A DNA stretch of 34,060 bases, taken from positions 331,888 through 365,947 of the forward strand of contig NAOQ01000002.1 of assembly GCA_002751075.1 (NCBI GenBank), in the 5' to 3' direction. This DNA is from Ichthyophonus hoferi (Eukaryota > Opisthokonta > Ichthyosporea > Ichthyophonida > Ichthyophonidae). Under the pieces are notes generated by a model, which was given only the letters and a program-made list of their open reading frames with translations, had not been told where the DNA came from and made no database searches. The translations under genes were made by a program, and so were the position numbers. Numbering within the stretch: position 1 is the stretch's first letter; each line of letters begins with the position of its first letter. Shown here piece by piece: positions 1-13,189 of the stretch.

Positions 1-129
1 AAAAAAAAAAAAAAAATGAACAAAAAATGAAGCAATTATAGAAGGAATAAAAAATATAAAAAATAGACCGAAGTAAGATAAAACAAAGCAAAAGAAGAGA
101 AAGAGATTATAACACAAGAACCTACATAC
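1..129 (-). other. intron of the DENN gene cut by the window edge
   Basis: A donor GTATGT reads leftwards from 129. The rest is purine-rich (A16 at the left end, then AAAG/AGAAG runs) on the plus strand, which is a pyrimidine-rich tract on the gene strand. No exon is visible here. Confidence 0.6.
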
Positions 130-1623
130 CTCAAAATCATTGGGATCTCGTTCACCTCTCTCTACAATAAACTGAAAGAAGCCTTGAGTTTGAAGTATCT
201 CGGATACGAAATCCTGTATGGTATAGTCCCCCATAAAACAATCATGTTTATATTACTATTATTCACAGAAAAATAGCTTTTATAGAGCTTGTCGTGTTGA
301 TACTCTGATACAGGTATATGATAAACTGGATGGTAACTAAGGGAGAGGGTATAGGTAGAAGGAGGAAAAAGGTAGTTGAACGGTAGGAGAATAAAAAATA
401 ATAGGAAGGGAACGAAGAAAAGAATATTCAGGAAAACCATATATATGGATATATGGAGAATGTGATAAAAAAAGATAAATCAGCGGAAAAATAATAATAA
501 AAATATACGAAAGACAAAATAAATTACCTTCATGTCTTTATCTACTGATAAAAGATAGCCTTCAGAATTAAAGGTTCCATCTTCTTTCATATAGTCCCTG
601 TATCCCTGAGTAGTGGAAAGAGTATCCGTTAGTGCAATACAATAAAATGTCATATAGTATAATATATTATAGTGCCATATTATGCAATATCCTACAATAT
701 AACATCATCTAATATCATATAATAACGTGTAACAGAATACCATACAGTATAGAATATAGCGTATTACAATACAATACCACAACAAAATAAAACAAGACAA
801 AATAAAAAGCAGTAAAATAAAATATAATATAAAAAGGTGTAGTATAGTATAAGTCCATATAGTAAATAATCTAATCCAATATTTACTATTAACCAATAGG
901 GGGTTTTCTATAAACCAAATGGTTCATTGATAGTAAACTCCTTCCCCCTATCTTACTGCAGAAAACCTCGATCTATACAGGTAGTATTTAACTTAACAAC
1001 AATGCCTACGGTTTAGATAGGTTAAGTCATAAAGGCTTTAATAACAAACCCAGTAATAGAGTATGTTTATAACACATATATACATATATATGATCAGCAG
1101 AATATGTCATACGTCATATATGTAATGTGATTGGCACACAAAGATGACCCAGTCAATCTATCAACCCTTAGTTTCCATGCTATTATTATAAAATGTATCG
1201 TACAATAAGAAATAATCTAGGCCACCGAGGTGTTACTCCTCCCCTACCCCCAAAATCCTTATCTTCCGCATTTTTATGTACTATCTCTTATTGGTTCATG
1301 GTTCTTTACATCTATTTAATTATTAGTGCTTGCTAGCTACGTAGATTAGTGTACCCTAATTATTGGTCACAATCACTAGCACATCTCGTGGTTTACTTGC
1401 GGTATTATACTATCCACCTGATATTGCCCCAATAGAATTCTTAATTATTAATAAAGAATTGGTTGCTGGCCAGGCAATATATACATATGATAGATAATAC
1501 TTACAAGCAGGAGAGTGACCAGGACGTTGAGAAAAGCATCCTTCATCACTTCTACTTCAAATCTAGGGCCACAAGGACCGCAACTGACAGAACAGGTCTT
1601 AGAATGGTAGGCCAGCCCACATA
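130..1623 (-). other. start of dDENN domain (exons 19-21), running off the left edge
   Basis: After the zinc finger, exon 19 continues with RFEVEVMKDAFLNVLVTLLL, exon 20 with GYRDYM and SEGYLLSVDKDMK, and exon 21 with DFVSEILQTQGFFQFIVERG. This matches the DENN pattern in which an AFL..fv.LL.GYR.Y helix is followed by a loop and then by a TQ.F..Fi.eR helix. Exon 21 ends at a GTATGT donor, so at least one further exon lies beyond base 1. Confidence 0.87.
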
Positions 1624-4600
1624 CTAGGTTGTTAAAGATGTGTGTATGTTTGTATGTATGTATATATGTATGCATATTAGTAGGTATGATAGTATGATAG
1701 TGTGTATGAGAGTACGATAGCATGTGTGATAGAAAGAATATGTGCATAATAATATGCATGTATGTACATGTATGTACGATACCTTTATGTGTTATGCCGT
1801 GGCTAAAATAGGTATGACAGGCAATCAAGCAAACTTGCAAGAAAATACAGGAAGAGAAAAATAATAAACACTTACCCATGCATGATACGGCATTTTGAAA
1901 CGGTCGTAAAGTTTTAGCACAACAACTGCAATATTTGAGTGTTGTATAATGTTTCTGTTTGGGTGCAAATCATTGATTACATACTATGTGTTAAATATAT
2001 ACACTATATACCCACTTTAATTCGCTAATTAAATTTCCAAAACCATAAATAAACTAAGTAAATTATACTATAATATAGTGAGATATACTATACCATATTG
2101 GGATATATTATACTATAGTGAGATATACTATACCATACTATAGTGGAATATACTAAACTATAGTGGGATTTATTATACTATAGTGAGACATACTATACTA
2201 TATTGGGATATATTATACTATAGTGAGATATACTATACTATACTATAGTGAGCTATATTATACTATATTGGGATATGCTATACTATAGTGGGATATAATT
2301 CTTTATGAAATATCATTTTATTATAGCTATTATTAGTAAGGTACATAGGTGCATACATACTTCACAAAGATAACAATAAAATATCCCATCATTACCAGTA
2401 TATACCCTATATACCATGTTTTCTATAATAATGTAAAGGGTATAGTTAAAGTCCCATTATAACATAATACGCATATACCTTATTCCTCACCTGTTCAAAC
2501 CTATGAATACCAAAGGTCCCTTGGTTGGATTCTGGTAATATTCTGATAAATAGTGAGCAATAAGTATTGGTTTATAAAACAAAAAATAGAACATAATAGA
2601 GCAAGTGGATGGTAGGATAACACAACATCATGCGCATATACATTCTCACTTCCTTCTCAACTTAATATATACTATCCTTATACGACTGTATTACAAACAA
2701 ATACCTAAGTTCTACTAATGAAATATTCGCCATATTCTTTTAGCAGCTAATCATTACACTTTGATTGTTGCTAATTAAGGGCTAAAACCAAGATGCTAGG
2801 TTCAGAGATGTAGCTATGGCAACAGGTAACCATTCAAATGTAATCGTAATCTCGTACAGGTATGTAGACGGCGTTGATTGGGCTATAGTTATATTTAATA
2901 TTATATATTATATCTATCTCTACTGTGGGAATAAATCCGTGTGGCACTGTCCCAAGTTTAATATGAAAATGCAATATATATATATTTATATATTGGCAGT
3001 CTAGTCAATTCAAGAATATGATCGGCGTTGAATTTTTAATTCATCGTCTTAACCAAGGATATCTGCTATACATGCAACCACAATACCTAATCGTCAGCCA
3101 GTACGTTTATATATCCAATAAAAAGTAATAAAACTTCTATATTCTAGAAATATAAAACATTGTTAGTAGCATATACATACATATACACACACTTACAAGC
3201 ATTACAAGCATCATCTACAGCATACATGCATACACATGTACATGTTAATTACACACATTCATATACAAATGAAACATCACAATGGCATGCATACATACAC
3301 TTCTATGCACACATATATTTACCCATCGTTGAGAGGTAGTGGTGAACTGCTACGACGCTGTGGCAGTATTCTGATCGCTGGATCTATGTGTCTATAGAAT
3401 CCAGTACAAATGTGTAAGGAAAGAGTATATGTGGAATAGAGAGCATAGAAGGAAATGTGAGACAGAACTAGAATAAGAGAGAATATGTATACATACATAC
3501 ACACACACATTAATACACATATATAGTGGTATATAAAATAATAAAACAAAGGGACTTACATAGCCCGCATTCGTTGTCTTTCTAAAATAGAGGGAGCACA
3601 GCCAGGGGAAGCCGTATAGTCGCCGACATCAACTGTAGTTAGTACTGGCTGGTGAGATTATGTAACTCTATTTATAGCAAACCATTCCTTCTTATTCATT
3701 ATTCTACTTTCTTCGCTTTGTGGCGGATTTCCTGCCATGTTATTTTACTTTTTTGTTTATCACTTAGTACCTTTATTATTTATACCGCACAATATATAAT
3801 ATAGTATCATGCCGTATGATAATATGTTATTTTTTATGATATTTCACGATATTATATCAGATATTGTGCTATAGTATGATAATACATATACTGTGATATA
3901 ATATAGTACTGAGTGGTATTATATTATATAATTAAACTAACTAATTCGCGGACCTAATTCCTCCCATCTCTCGAGACTTTAATAACTATTATCACCTATT
4001 GCTATTGTGCTTACAGGCTTTATCATTATTACTGTTATTATTATTATTATTACCATTGATATTTTTATTGTTATTATTTTTATGTCTATTCTTAATATGA
4101 CCTTAGTCAAACAAAATAAAAAGCATTACTACGGTCATTACTGCCAATATCACTATTATTGCCACCAATATTATCCATGTTGCTGTTACTACCATCAGTC
4201 TTATTACTATTATTACTACTAATATCACGAATATTAATATTAATACTATTATTATTATTACTGTTGCAATTAAGATAATCATTGTTACTATTATTAATAC
4301 TATTATCACTGTTATTTTCACTGCTTTTGTTTTATCAAATCATCAACCTGGCTACAGGCTAGCTTAAATAGAAAAATAATCATTTTAAATATATAATTCA
4401 ATTGGATTATATGTACATTCACCTCACTATCACAGTCCCTCGTTGATATAAATCAAACAACAAAGGTTATCTATTGGCTTATAATCACACGTTTTATCAC
4501 AGACACCTACATATACCAATCAAAATTTTAGCCAAGTAAAATAAATTAATATTTTAAAATAACAATTTAAATATAAATTATTTTTTATCAAATGAACAAG

Positions 4601-6376
4601 GTATATTATTATGAATAGTATGATAGATAAACAGGGAGTGGTTGGAGTGGTTTATACCCAAGTCTTTATTGGCTGATACATTCTTGAGGGGTGAATAGCG
4701 CAGTTTCGGTATCAGATACTCTCCGTCTTTCTCCATTGAAATATCAAATGCCTGTGAAGATGTAATTGAATATCACATAATCGTATAGAGTATAATATAA
4801 TATAATACAATATAATATAATACAATATAATATATATGGTACATTTACATGTATCTATATAGCATGTGTACATTAATTATCTCACTAACAAGAAGGTAGA
4901 GGGGAAACGGGTGTAGATGGATGCAAAGGAATTTGCCACTGTATATTGACAGTAAAACAGTAGGTAATCAAATATATGTGAGGATAATGTTGTAAAAAAT
5001 TGAAAGATGAATAAAAAATATCAAAGCAATGCATAATTAAAAATAAAAGGAAAAAAATGATAGGCTGGAATATATTGTTATGGTGATTCAATGCGAGATC
5101 CTGTTAGAGGTAGAAGGAAACAAAACATGAAACCTGGGTGTTTGCAACAAAAACTTACTAGAGGTTGGTATTAATGTACTTATGTATGTCTGTATATATG
5201 TACAAATTTTCAAAAGCGCCTACATTAAAGAAAGATAGAGACAGATAGTAAGCCACAGAGGGAAACCTATAAACACACAAAAATACAAAGTACATATATA
5301 TCTATAGAGTAAATTAATAGGTGTACCTCGTCATTATGACCCAATACTCCCTTTGTTATGTTCTTGTTTGGGGCGAAACATACGGCCGCACTAAGCTTTT
5401 CTAAAAGCTGTAGACAACGTAACTTGGTTAACTATAGTACAATAGGGTATACGGTGGGTGGTACCTATGGTATACATAGATGTATATTACACTGATTATG
5501 ATTAATTCTATTTTCATATATTAGATTCATATTAGTTAATAGTTTTATTATGTCGTATGGTTGATAAGATAAATATTATATTGAATTACTTACTACATAC
5601 ATATACGGGTGAGTCATGTTGGTTAAGAAACAGGGTTTTACTCTTAGCTCTTTAAGGTTTTGTAGCATAAATAATTAAAATAAGTTAAAAATATATATGT
5701 ATAAATGTCAACAACTAGACCAATAATATTAAGTTATAAAAATATTTTTAAAATTAGATTTAAACTCAATTGAAAGAGTAAAAAAACATAGCATATATAT
5801 ATATAAGAACAATTCAACTACCTGCGTGTATTAGTATATAGGAACGACTGGTTATAAAGAGAATTAGACAGGTCTATGATATATAGATCAATACAAGGGG
5901 TGATACGATGGAGGATGGAAGATAGCAAAGGAAGGTGGGAGTGTGAGAAGGAGAAATACAAACAACTGCAACATAATTTCAGAGAAAAGACAGTACCTTG
6001 GTGTGAATAAGTGGAGGGAGGCCAGTATATGGACCCCCATTAGAGGTAAGTGTGTGATTGTCTAAGTCGACATATACCTGTAGTTGATAGGGTATAGAGT
6101 ATAAGGTATAAGATATCGGGTATAGGATATAGGGTGTCGGGTATAGCCTATATGGTATAATGTATAGGGTATAGGGTATAGGATATAGGGTATAGGGTAT
6201 AAGATATAGGGTATAAATCATAAAAAATAAAGGTTATAAGGTATGAAGTGTACGATAAGAGGAAAACCCCACCTTTTGGTACCACAACAGTGCATTACAT
6301 TGCAGCGCTTGATAGTATATTGTATCACCTTCTATATACATGCATACATACATACATACATACATACATACATACA

Positions 6377-6410
<34 letters not shown>

Positions 6411-9400
6411 AAAGCATGCAAGCACACAGCCAACCTACCAGTCCGTCTACTAGTTCGCCTGCAGCCATAATATCTGCCTTGTGTATACTATTAACTCCTG
6501 CAATAAATGGCATGGGAGCCTAGATCAAGGTACTTAATGTTAAATAATAATTAATTCATTAATATATATATAAAATAGATCATAGTTAGACATCACCATC
6601 TTTATAAAGATGAAAAGAGACCAGAGCTATAAGTATAAGTCGTATTGCCTGACCACTATTACATACACATATGCAGTGCTAAAGTAACAGTGTATAGTGT
6701 ATACATGTAAAATGTGTGATGGTATATGCTATATATGTGTGGGATAACTCAATAAGAAGCAATACGATCGATTAGTAAGCTAGAATGAGGAGGTAATAAC
6801 AAAAGCGTAGTATAGTGGTCAAAGAGATTATGAGAATCATAATAATACCTGAACAAAGCTTAGCATAGATGTTGGTAGGACAGGTATATATACATGGTAC
6901 CAGTAGAAAGGGTACAGCAGAGAAATAAGGCATTCTGCTGCAGGATGTAGGACACTATAGGGTATGGATAAATGTCTTGGTGAATAATATAATTACCAGT
7001 TAGGGGTCCAGTAAGGGGAAGGAAGAATAGAAAAGACCTAAATAAAGGAAAAAGGAAAGAAGAAACAAATAAAAAATAAATAGCGGGAATGATTGGTGGA
7101 ATATATATTATTATTACTTTACTGGTTTATTTTAGGATATAGCCAAGGGTTTTTGGCATGGTTATATTATATTGCATGCTAGTCTGTTATAGTAACCTTT
7201 TAAGTTACAATTATCACCTTAGAGAGGTGTGTGATCTTAATCATATCGCATACCTGGTGTGCTCCGAAAAGAAAATAATACGGTGTTCTAATAGCGCATG
7301 GGTCACGAGGTCAACCACCAATGGCACGCTTAGTCTGCTGAATAAGATTTCCTGTGTGAGAGAGTACAGAGAATAAATAAAGTGGAAGAGCAGGAAGGAG
7401 ATAGACGGAAAGTATAAGATACATGTTTGGGAGAGACGATATTGGTAAACTAAAAATAATTATGTAATATATAATAAACGAGTGAAAAGAGTAGCATAAA
7501 TAAGATTAGGTAAATAAATATATATAAAAAAAAGAAAATACAAGAGGTGGTAGAAGAGTAGAATAAACAGCATGGGACAACACAAATGAAAAGAAAATAT
7601 ATATTCTGTCAAATAGGACTACATGTTGAGCAAGAGAAGGGAGAACAGTAAAGTTTCCTTTAACAATATTAGAGATAATAAATAATATAGTGCGTGCCAA
7701 ATTGAAAATCATTTCAGTAAACTTCATGGCCTGAAATCTGACTGACCCTATCGTTATGTTTGATTAGATGACTATCATTAACTTGGTTGTAAATAACATA
7801 TTTATTGGGCTATATCTTTATTAATTAATGCAATGAGCTATAAACATACATTTATCCCTCAGTGTATGTATATTTTCCCCTTTTTCTATAGTTATATTTA
7901 GGATAATTCCATGTGATAGTATATAGTACGAAAGAATGTATTTGTTAAGACTGATCCAATAAACTGTATATATATTATCATGTATAAATGTCTAGGCTAT
8001 ATTTAAGAAAACAAGATGAAATTAAATTCACTGGTATAAAGTAAAATTAAGTCTTTACTTATGTTAATATTGTTAGCTTGCCTCCGTTGTTATACTAGAA
8101 ATATATAATAGAGTAGGCCGGTTGATAGTCAGACCTCTAGTAATATTATATTACAGTATGAGTACATACATAGAGTAAGATCAAAAACACCAAAAGAGTT
8201 TTCTAAAACACAGTTAACTTTTTTTGCAAAGGACCTTTCGTGTAAATATGACTGAGTATTCATATAATATGATACGATAGTATATAGTATATACCTATAT
8301 ATGGTTTTAAGTATGGAAAATATGAAAATATGCCCACTAACATACCCATTTATATATACATTCCGACATATATAATAAACCAACTAAATGTGGTTTGACG
8401 TATAGCTAACGCATGCAATTGGATGTAATTTTTAGGTACGAAAGAGCATTCATTCACGGGTGTATATTTATGTACACTAATATAAATATAATGAAAGAAA
8501 AAAGATAATAATACACTAATATAAATATAATGAAAGAAAAAAGATAATAATACACTCATATAAATATAATGAAAGAAAAAAGATAATAATACACTAATAT
8601 AAATATAATGAAAGAAAAAAGATAATAATACTGAATGGGCGTAATGGTGTGTGGGATATATTTTTATAAAAAAAATATATATCCCAATCAACCTCTGATG
8701 TTGTATTTCATATTATATATACCATATTATACTTTATTATGCCATATTATGCTTGGTATGATAATACTAACTTGACAGTTATTAGATTTCTTATATTATG
8801 TTGTATTATATTGTATTATACCATATTATACTATATGCTATTCAATCACTTACATAGCAAAAATCAGTAATCACAGGATGATAATGATTGACTGGCGGAC
8901 GAGAGAAATATAAATCGGTATTGTTAAAGGTTACCATAACTTCCACCTGTGAATAATGTGCACAAGAGAACCCGAATTAGAGGGGAGTCAAGGAAAGACA
9001 GGAATACATATAGCGGGTTTGCGTGAATGTATATAAGTATATCTATAGTTATAGTTGAAAGAGTGATAAATATATATACATATGTATCCAGGATATTGTG
9101 GCTCCCAGAGCTACCTATCTATCTCCTCTACCTGCCTACCTAGCTATCTACCTACCTACCTACCTACCTATCTGCCTACCTACCTACCTATCTGCCTACC
9201 TATCTACAAACATACCTATATAGCTATATACCTATACACCTACTTACCTACTTACTTACATATCTATTTAGCTATAATATTTCGCTTATTAGTCTTTTTT
9301 TCATCTATAACAGTAATTAGTATGAGTATATAATGAATCCACGACTAGTGTATATGTGAACATAAAATGACTGTATAGCTCTCTGTACACGGCTTCATAA

Positions 9401-12400
9401 ATCCATAAATCAATATAAAAACACAGACATATGTGAGTGTAATAGAATCAAACATAAACCTTCCAGTCTCCATTTCTTCACGTGTTTATAAATTCAAATG
9501 TGTGACTATTAACCAATAATAATACAACTTTACGTCACGCAGTAAGACAATAAAACTGACCTCTCCCTCCACCCATTTCTTTCTACTAATCACAACTTCC
9601 CCATTATACCTCCTTCTCTCTCCCCTATCCCATCTATCTACGCCTCATAGCATTAGCCACTATCTATAATTCATAATTGTGATTCTGTACGATAAATTAT
9701 ACAACATTCCCAAAATAAACACACCTCTTTAATATATTTTTCCGTGCATAAGTTCCTTATATGTATGCATGTTGTTTTTAAGTAAATAGGTTTCTCTTTT
9801 CACTTTTTCTTTGTCTATATATTTCTCCGTTTCAATATATAGCTGTGCATTTAAAAATGCTTCTGTACAACTTGATATATATATTATTGTTTATCTGTAA
9901 CCACAATCCTTATCGTACTAAAACATTAAGCAATAAAAGTGCACTACCTTAGCCAAACAACATGGTTGCTGTACAAAAACAGATATATATCAGCAAGAAT
10001 AGAGCTAGTTAGAGCTACCTTTCCAGGTGGTGGTAGAGGAATTTCCTTGCATATATTAACAATATACCGTTCAAGGGGTGGGATAGGTAGGCTCTGGTTC
10101 TGGCATATAAGGTATAGATTACATAGCAAATCCTGCCAGTGGAGTGGGCCCACAAGGGGTTAATAGCGTTAGATATAGATACGTAACTTTCATATTACTA
10201 TATCAGTATAATTCCTATTATGTTGTTCACGGTATTGCTTATTGTTAATCTCCTTGCTTCTCTGCATGTACATCTATATTATACTACACTTACATATTAT
10301 ACCATACTGCATTATATTATACTATACTATACTATACAATATACTCTACTTTATATTATACTATACTATACTATATTAAACTATATCATATTACACTCTA
10401 TACTATACTATATTATATTATATTATATTATACTAGACCATCCTCTAGAATACACCTTTCTAATCTAATTCTCCCTTTTTCTATTCTCTCCTTAATCATA
10501 TCATTCTCTACCCTCTAATCTTATTGTCTTTCTTTCTGTCTATGCATTCCCTTATAAGCAATAGCGGTCTATATGGATATGTGAGAGTACAGTAATGTAC
10601 ATGGTATCCAATAAATAAATGTATATAATTACCTATTATAGCAGGTGACATACCAGCAAAATATAATTATGCATATCTTAACACTGGGAAAGATTTAATT
10701 ATTGGTACGTTAAAAGATAGCTTAATTCACAGGCTGGGGGTAGTGGGTGTCTATAACAAGGAATAAAGAGATGTAAATATGTGTAGAAGAAAAGTTATAG
10801 AATAATGTATAGTGGTGTGGATCAGCTACATACCTTGAAGAGAGAAAGATAAGGATAACCACTCATAAGTACCAGACACTTAGGGCCATATAGTTTACAT
10901 GTAGGAAATTTTACTCCTAATTGATTTTGACTGCATAATGTACGGGTTAATATCTCGTACCTGTCATATATATATGTGTGCTTAAAGAGAGTGAAGAAGA
11001 GGAAAGTTGGACGTATGACCAAAAACGTAAATGAGACTTGAAACATAGACAAAAGGATATAGAGATAGAGATAAAAATAGTTGAAGTAATAAATTGATAG
11101 AAACCAGTGTAGGTGGCCGGGTGCACTACATCATAGTTTTAAAAATGTACAAGAGTAAAATAAGAATAGAGAATAAAGACAACATACGTATAATAGAAAT
11201 ATAAGAATATAAAATAAAAACAAAAAACAAAAAGAGGACGTGAGAGAAGAAAGAATAGAAAGAAGATTTGGAATGGAAGTAATAGCGAAAAAAATAGAAT
11301 AATAGCCAAATTGAATAAATATTAATAACAGAAGAAGAAAGAAAGAAATAGAGAGAGAGGGGGGGGGGGACAAAACATATATATATATATATATAGAAAA
11401 AGTATAAAACAGTTGAAAAGGAAGAAGAAAATACTTATATCTGCATATCCGCCCCTTTTGTGCATTGATTAATATATATATGTATGTAGGTATTTATATA
11501 ATAAAACCTAAAGCAATATAGGCGCCCCATATGCAAGACATACCCGTTCCCCTTCTTCATGTAAGCACGTACAAGATTACTGTCCAAGGGTTCATAGAAT
11601 ATCAAACATCCCCCATAACTTCGTGTACTGCAGGTAGACACATACAGCAAGAGGCAAGGTAAGAATAAAAACAAATATATATTATAGATATATTGTTGTG
11701 TGTTTATGGTTATCAGCATATCTGGTACTGTAAGAAACATGTTGCTATATTGATATATGCTATATATGTGTGTGCTTTAAGGTCATTAAATTTAATCGTC
11801 AGGCTTGTCTCTTTCATTTCTTACAGCATATATATCTCAGGTGCACATAAGCACAATGTATGATTTATAGCCAATAATCATCCATAAAAAACAATTGAAA
11901 TGCATGGCATCCTTTACCTGTGATTTCCCACCAATAAAACACAAGTAAGGGTTAATAAATAAATAAAATGATAGAATAGTAACAGAATCTTATAAAGTGC
12001 AGTCTAAGTTAACAGGGTACTATAAGGTATGAATTCATAGTAAATAGAACTAAAACGGCTAGGAATAGACAAAAATGAGAGAGACTAGGAAAGGGTAGGT
12101 TGGATTATTGCAGTAGATGCATCGGATAATAACTATTCTGTTAAAGATATACAGTAAAGGTAGGAAATGGGCACTAGTTCAAATAATTTAAACATCCATT
12201 AAAGGCATTCGCAGACTAATATTGGTTTAATCGTTAATCATAAGTACCCTATATGCATATAGTATGCAGATAATAGATAATAATATAGGAGAATAATATA
12301 CTCATAGTACTAACCAGATAAACATGTTTGGAGTATGCTACCTAGCCAGACAGCCCTAAATGCTAATCATTGTATACACTTCTATCTCCTCCATTTAAAC

Positions 12401-13148
12401 ACGCTCTAATACATGATAAATCATAGCCCACGAAGGGGATAAATATAAAATAGGTGTTATATATATGACTAGATATTTATATCCGAGTTTGTACGTCATT
12501 ATGAAGCCATATACATGTGTACCTGATTGGATGTTATCTCCTATATATATATATATATATATATATATANNNNNNNNNNNNNNNNNNNNNNNNNNNNNNN
12601 NNNNNNNNNNNNNNNNNNNNNNNNNNNNNNNNNNNNNNNNNNNNNNNNNNNNNNNNNNNNNNNNNNNNNNNNNNNNNNNNNNNNNNNNNNNNNNNNNNNN
12701 NNNNNNNNNNNNNNNNNNNNNNNNNNNNNNNNNNNNNNNNNNNNNNNNNNNNNNNNNNNNNNNNNNNNNNNNNNNNNNNNNNNNNNNNNNNNNNNNNNNN
12801 NNNNNNNNNNNNNNNNNNNNNNNNNNNNNNNNNNNNNNNNNNNNNNNNNNNNNNNNNNNNNNNNNNNNNNNNNNNNNNNNNNNNNNNNNNNNNNNNNNNN
12901 NNNNNNNNNNNNNNNNNNNNNNNNNNNNNNNNNNNNNNNNNNNNNNNNNNNNNNNNNNNNNNNNNNNNNNNNNNNNNNNNNNNNNNNNNNNNNNNNNNNN
13001 NNNNNNNNNNNNNNNNNNNNNNNNNNNNNNNNNNNNNNNNNNNNNNNNNNNNNNNNNNNNNNNNNNNNNNNNNNNNNNNNNNNNNNNNNNNNNNNNNNNN
13101 NNNNNNNNNNNNNNNNNNNNNNNNNNNNNNNNNNNNNNNNNNNNNTTA

Positions 13149-13189
<41 letters not shown>

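Larger units (their letters stand above)
4658..10132 (-). other. cDENN catalytic domain exons (7-14)
   Basis: This is the strongest match in the window. In order it reads LYFSRPPVNHYHP, EILFSRLSVPLVVDL, ALLEHRIIFFSEHTS, ECLISLLYPFYW then HVYIPVLPTS, APMPFIAGVNS, and VYVDLDNHTL. These correspond to the cDENN core signatures LLE.RIl..S, LLYPF.W.h.yIPvLP, aP.PFi.Gv and vvDLD. Exons 8 to 14 start in phases 0,0,2,0,0,0,0, consistent throughout. Exons 11, 12 and 13 are each exactly 81 nt. The rest of exon 14 and exons 15-16 form a linker with RRSSSPLPL that looks disordered and could be phosphorylated (inference). Confidence 0.92.

Noticed and set aside
2340-2440. Possible extra DENN exon with a hydrophobic KTWYIGYILVMMGYF frame
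   Set aside because: Its phase would force exon 18 into a frame that loses the C1 cysteines; it is chance openness in AT-rich intron.
2491-2542. Alternative reading of DENN exon 17 giving NPTKGPLVFIGLN, which looks like the cDENN PF.iG motif
   Set aside because: The true motif APMPFIAGVNS is in exon 11, and only the other frame joins exons 16 and 18 in phase and supplies the His of the C1 finger.
6234-6523. Overlapping open frames on both strands with YIHTYIHT or YVCMYVCM peptides
   Set aside because: They are translations of the (CATA)n microsatellite; the real coding piece nearby is DENN exon 11 in another frame.
7158-7376. Plus-strand open frame
   Set aside because: It is the antisense shadow of DENN exon 9 (7254-7351).
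8473-8628. Regular repeat array considered as CRISPR
   Set aside because: Copies are directly adjacent with no unique spacers, and the genome is eukaryotic.
10822-11052. Minus-strand open frame read as a single protein
   Set aside because: Only 10834-10960 is exon 6; the upstream part is intron ending in TATGACAG.
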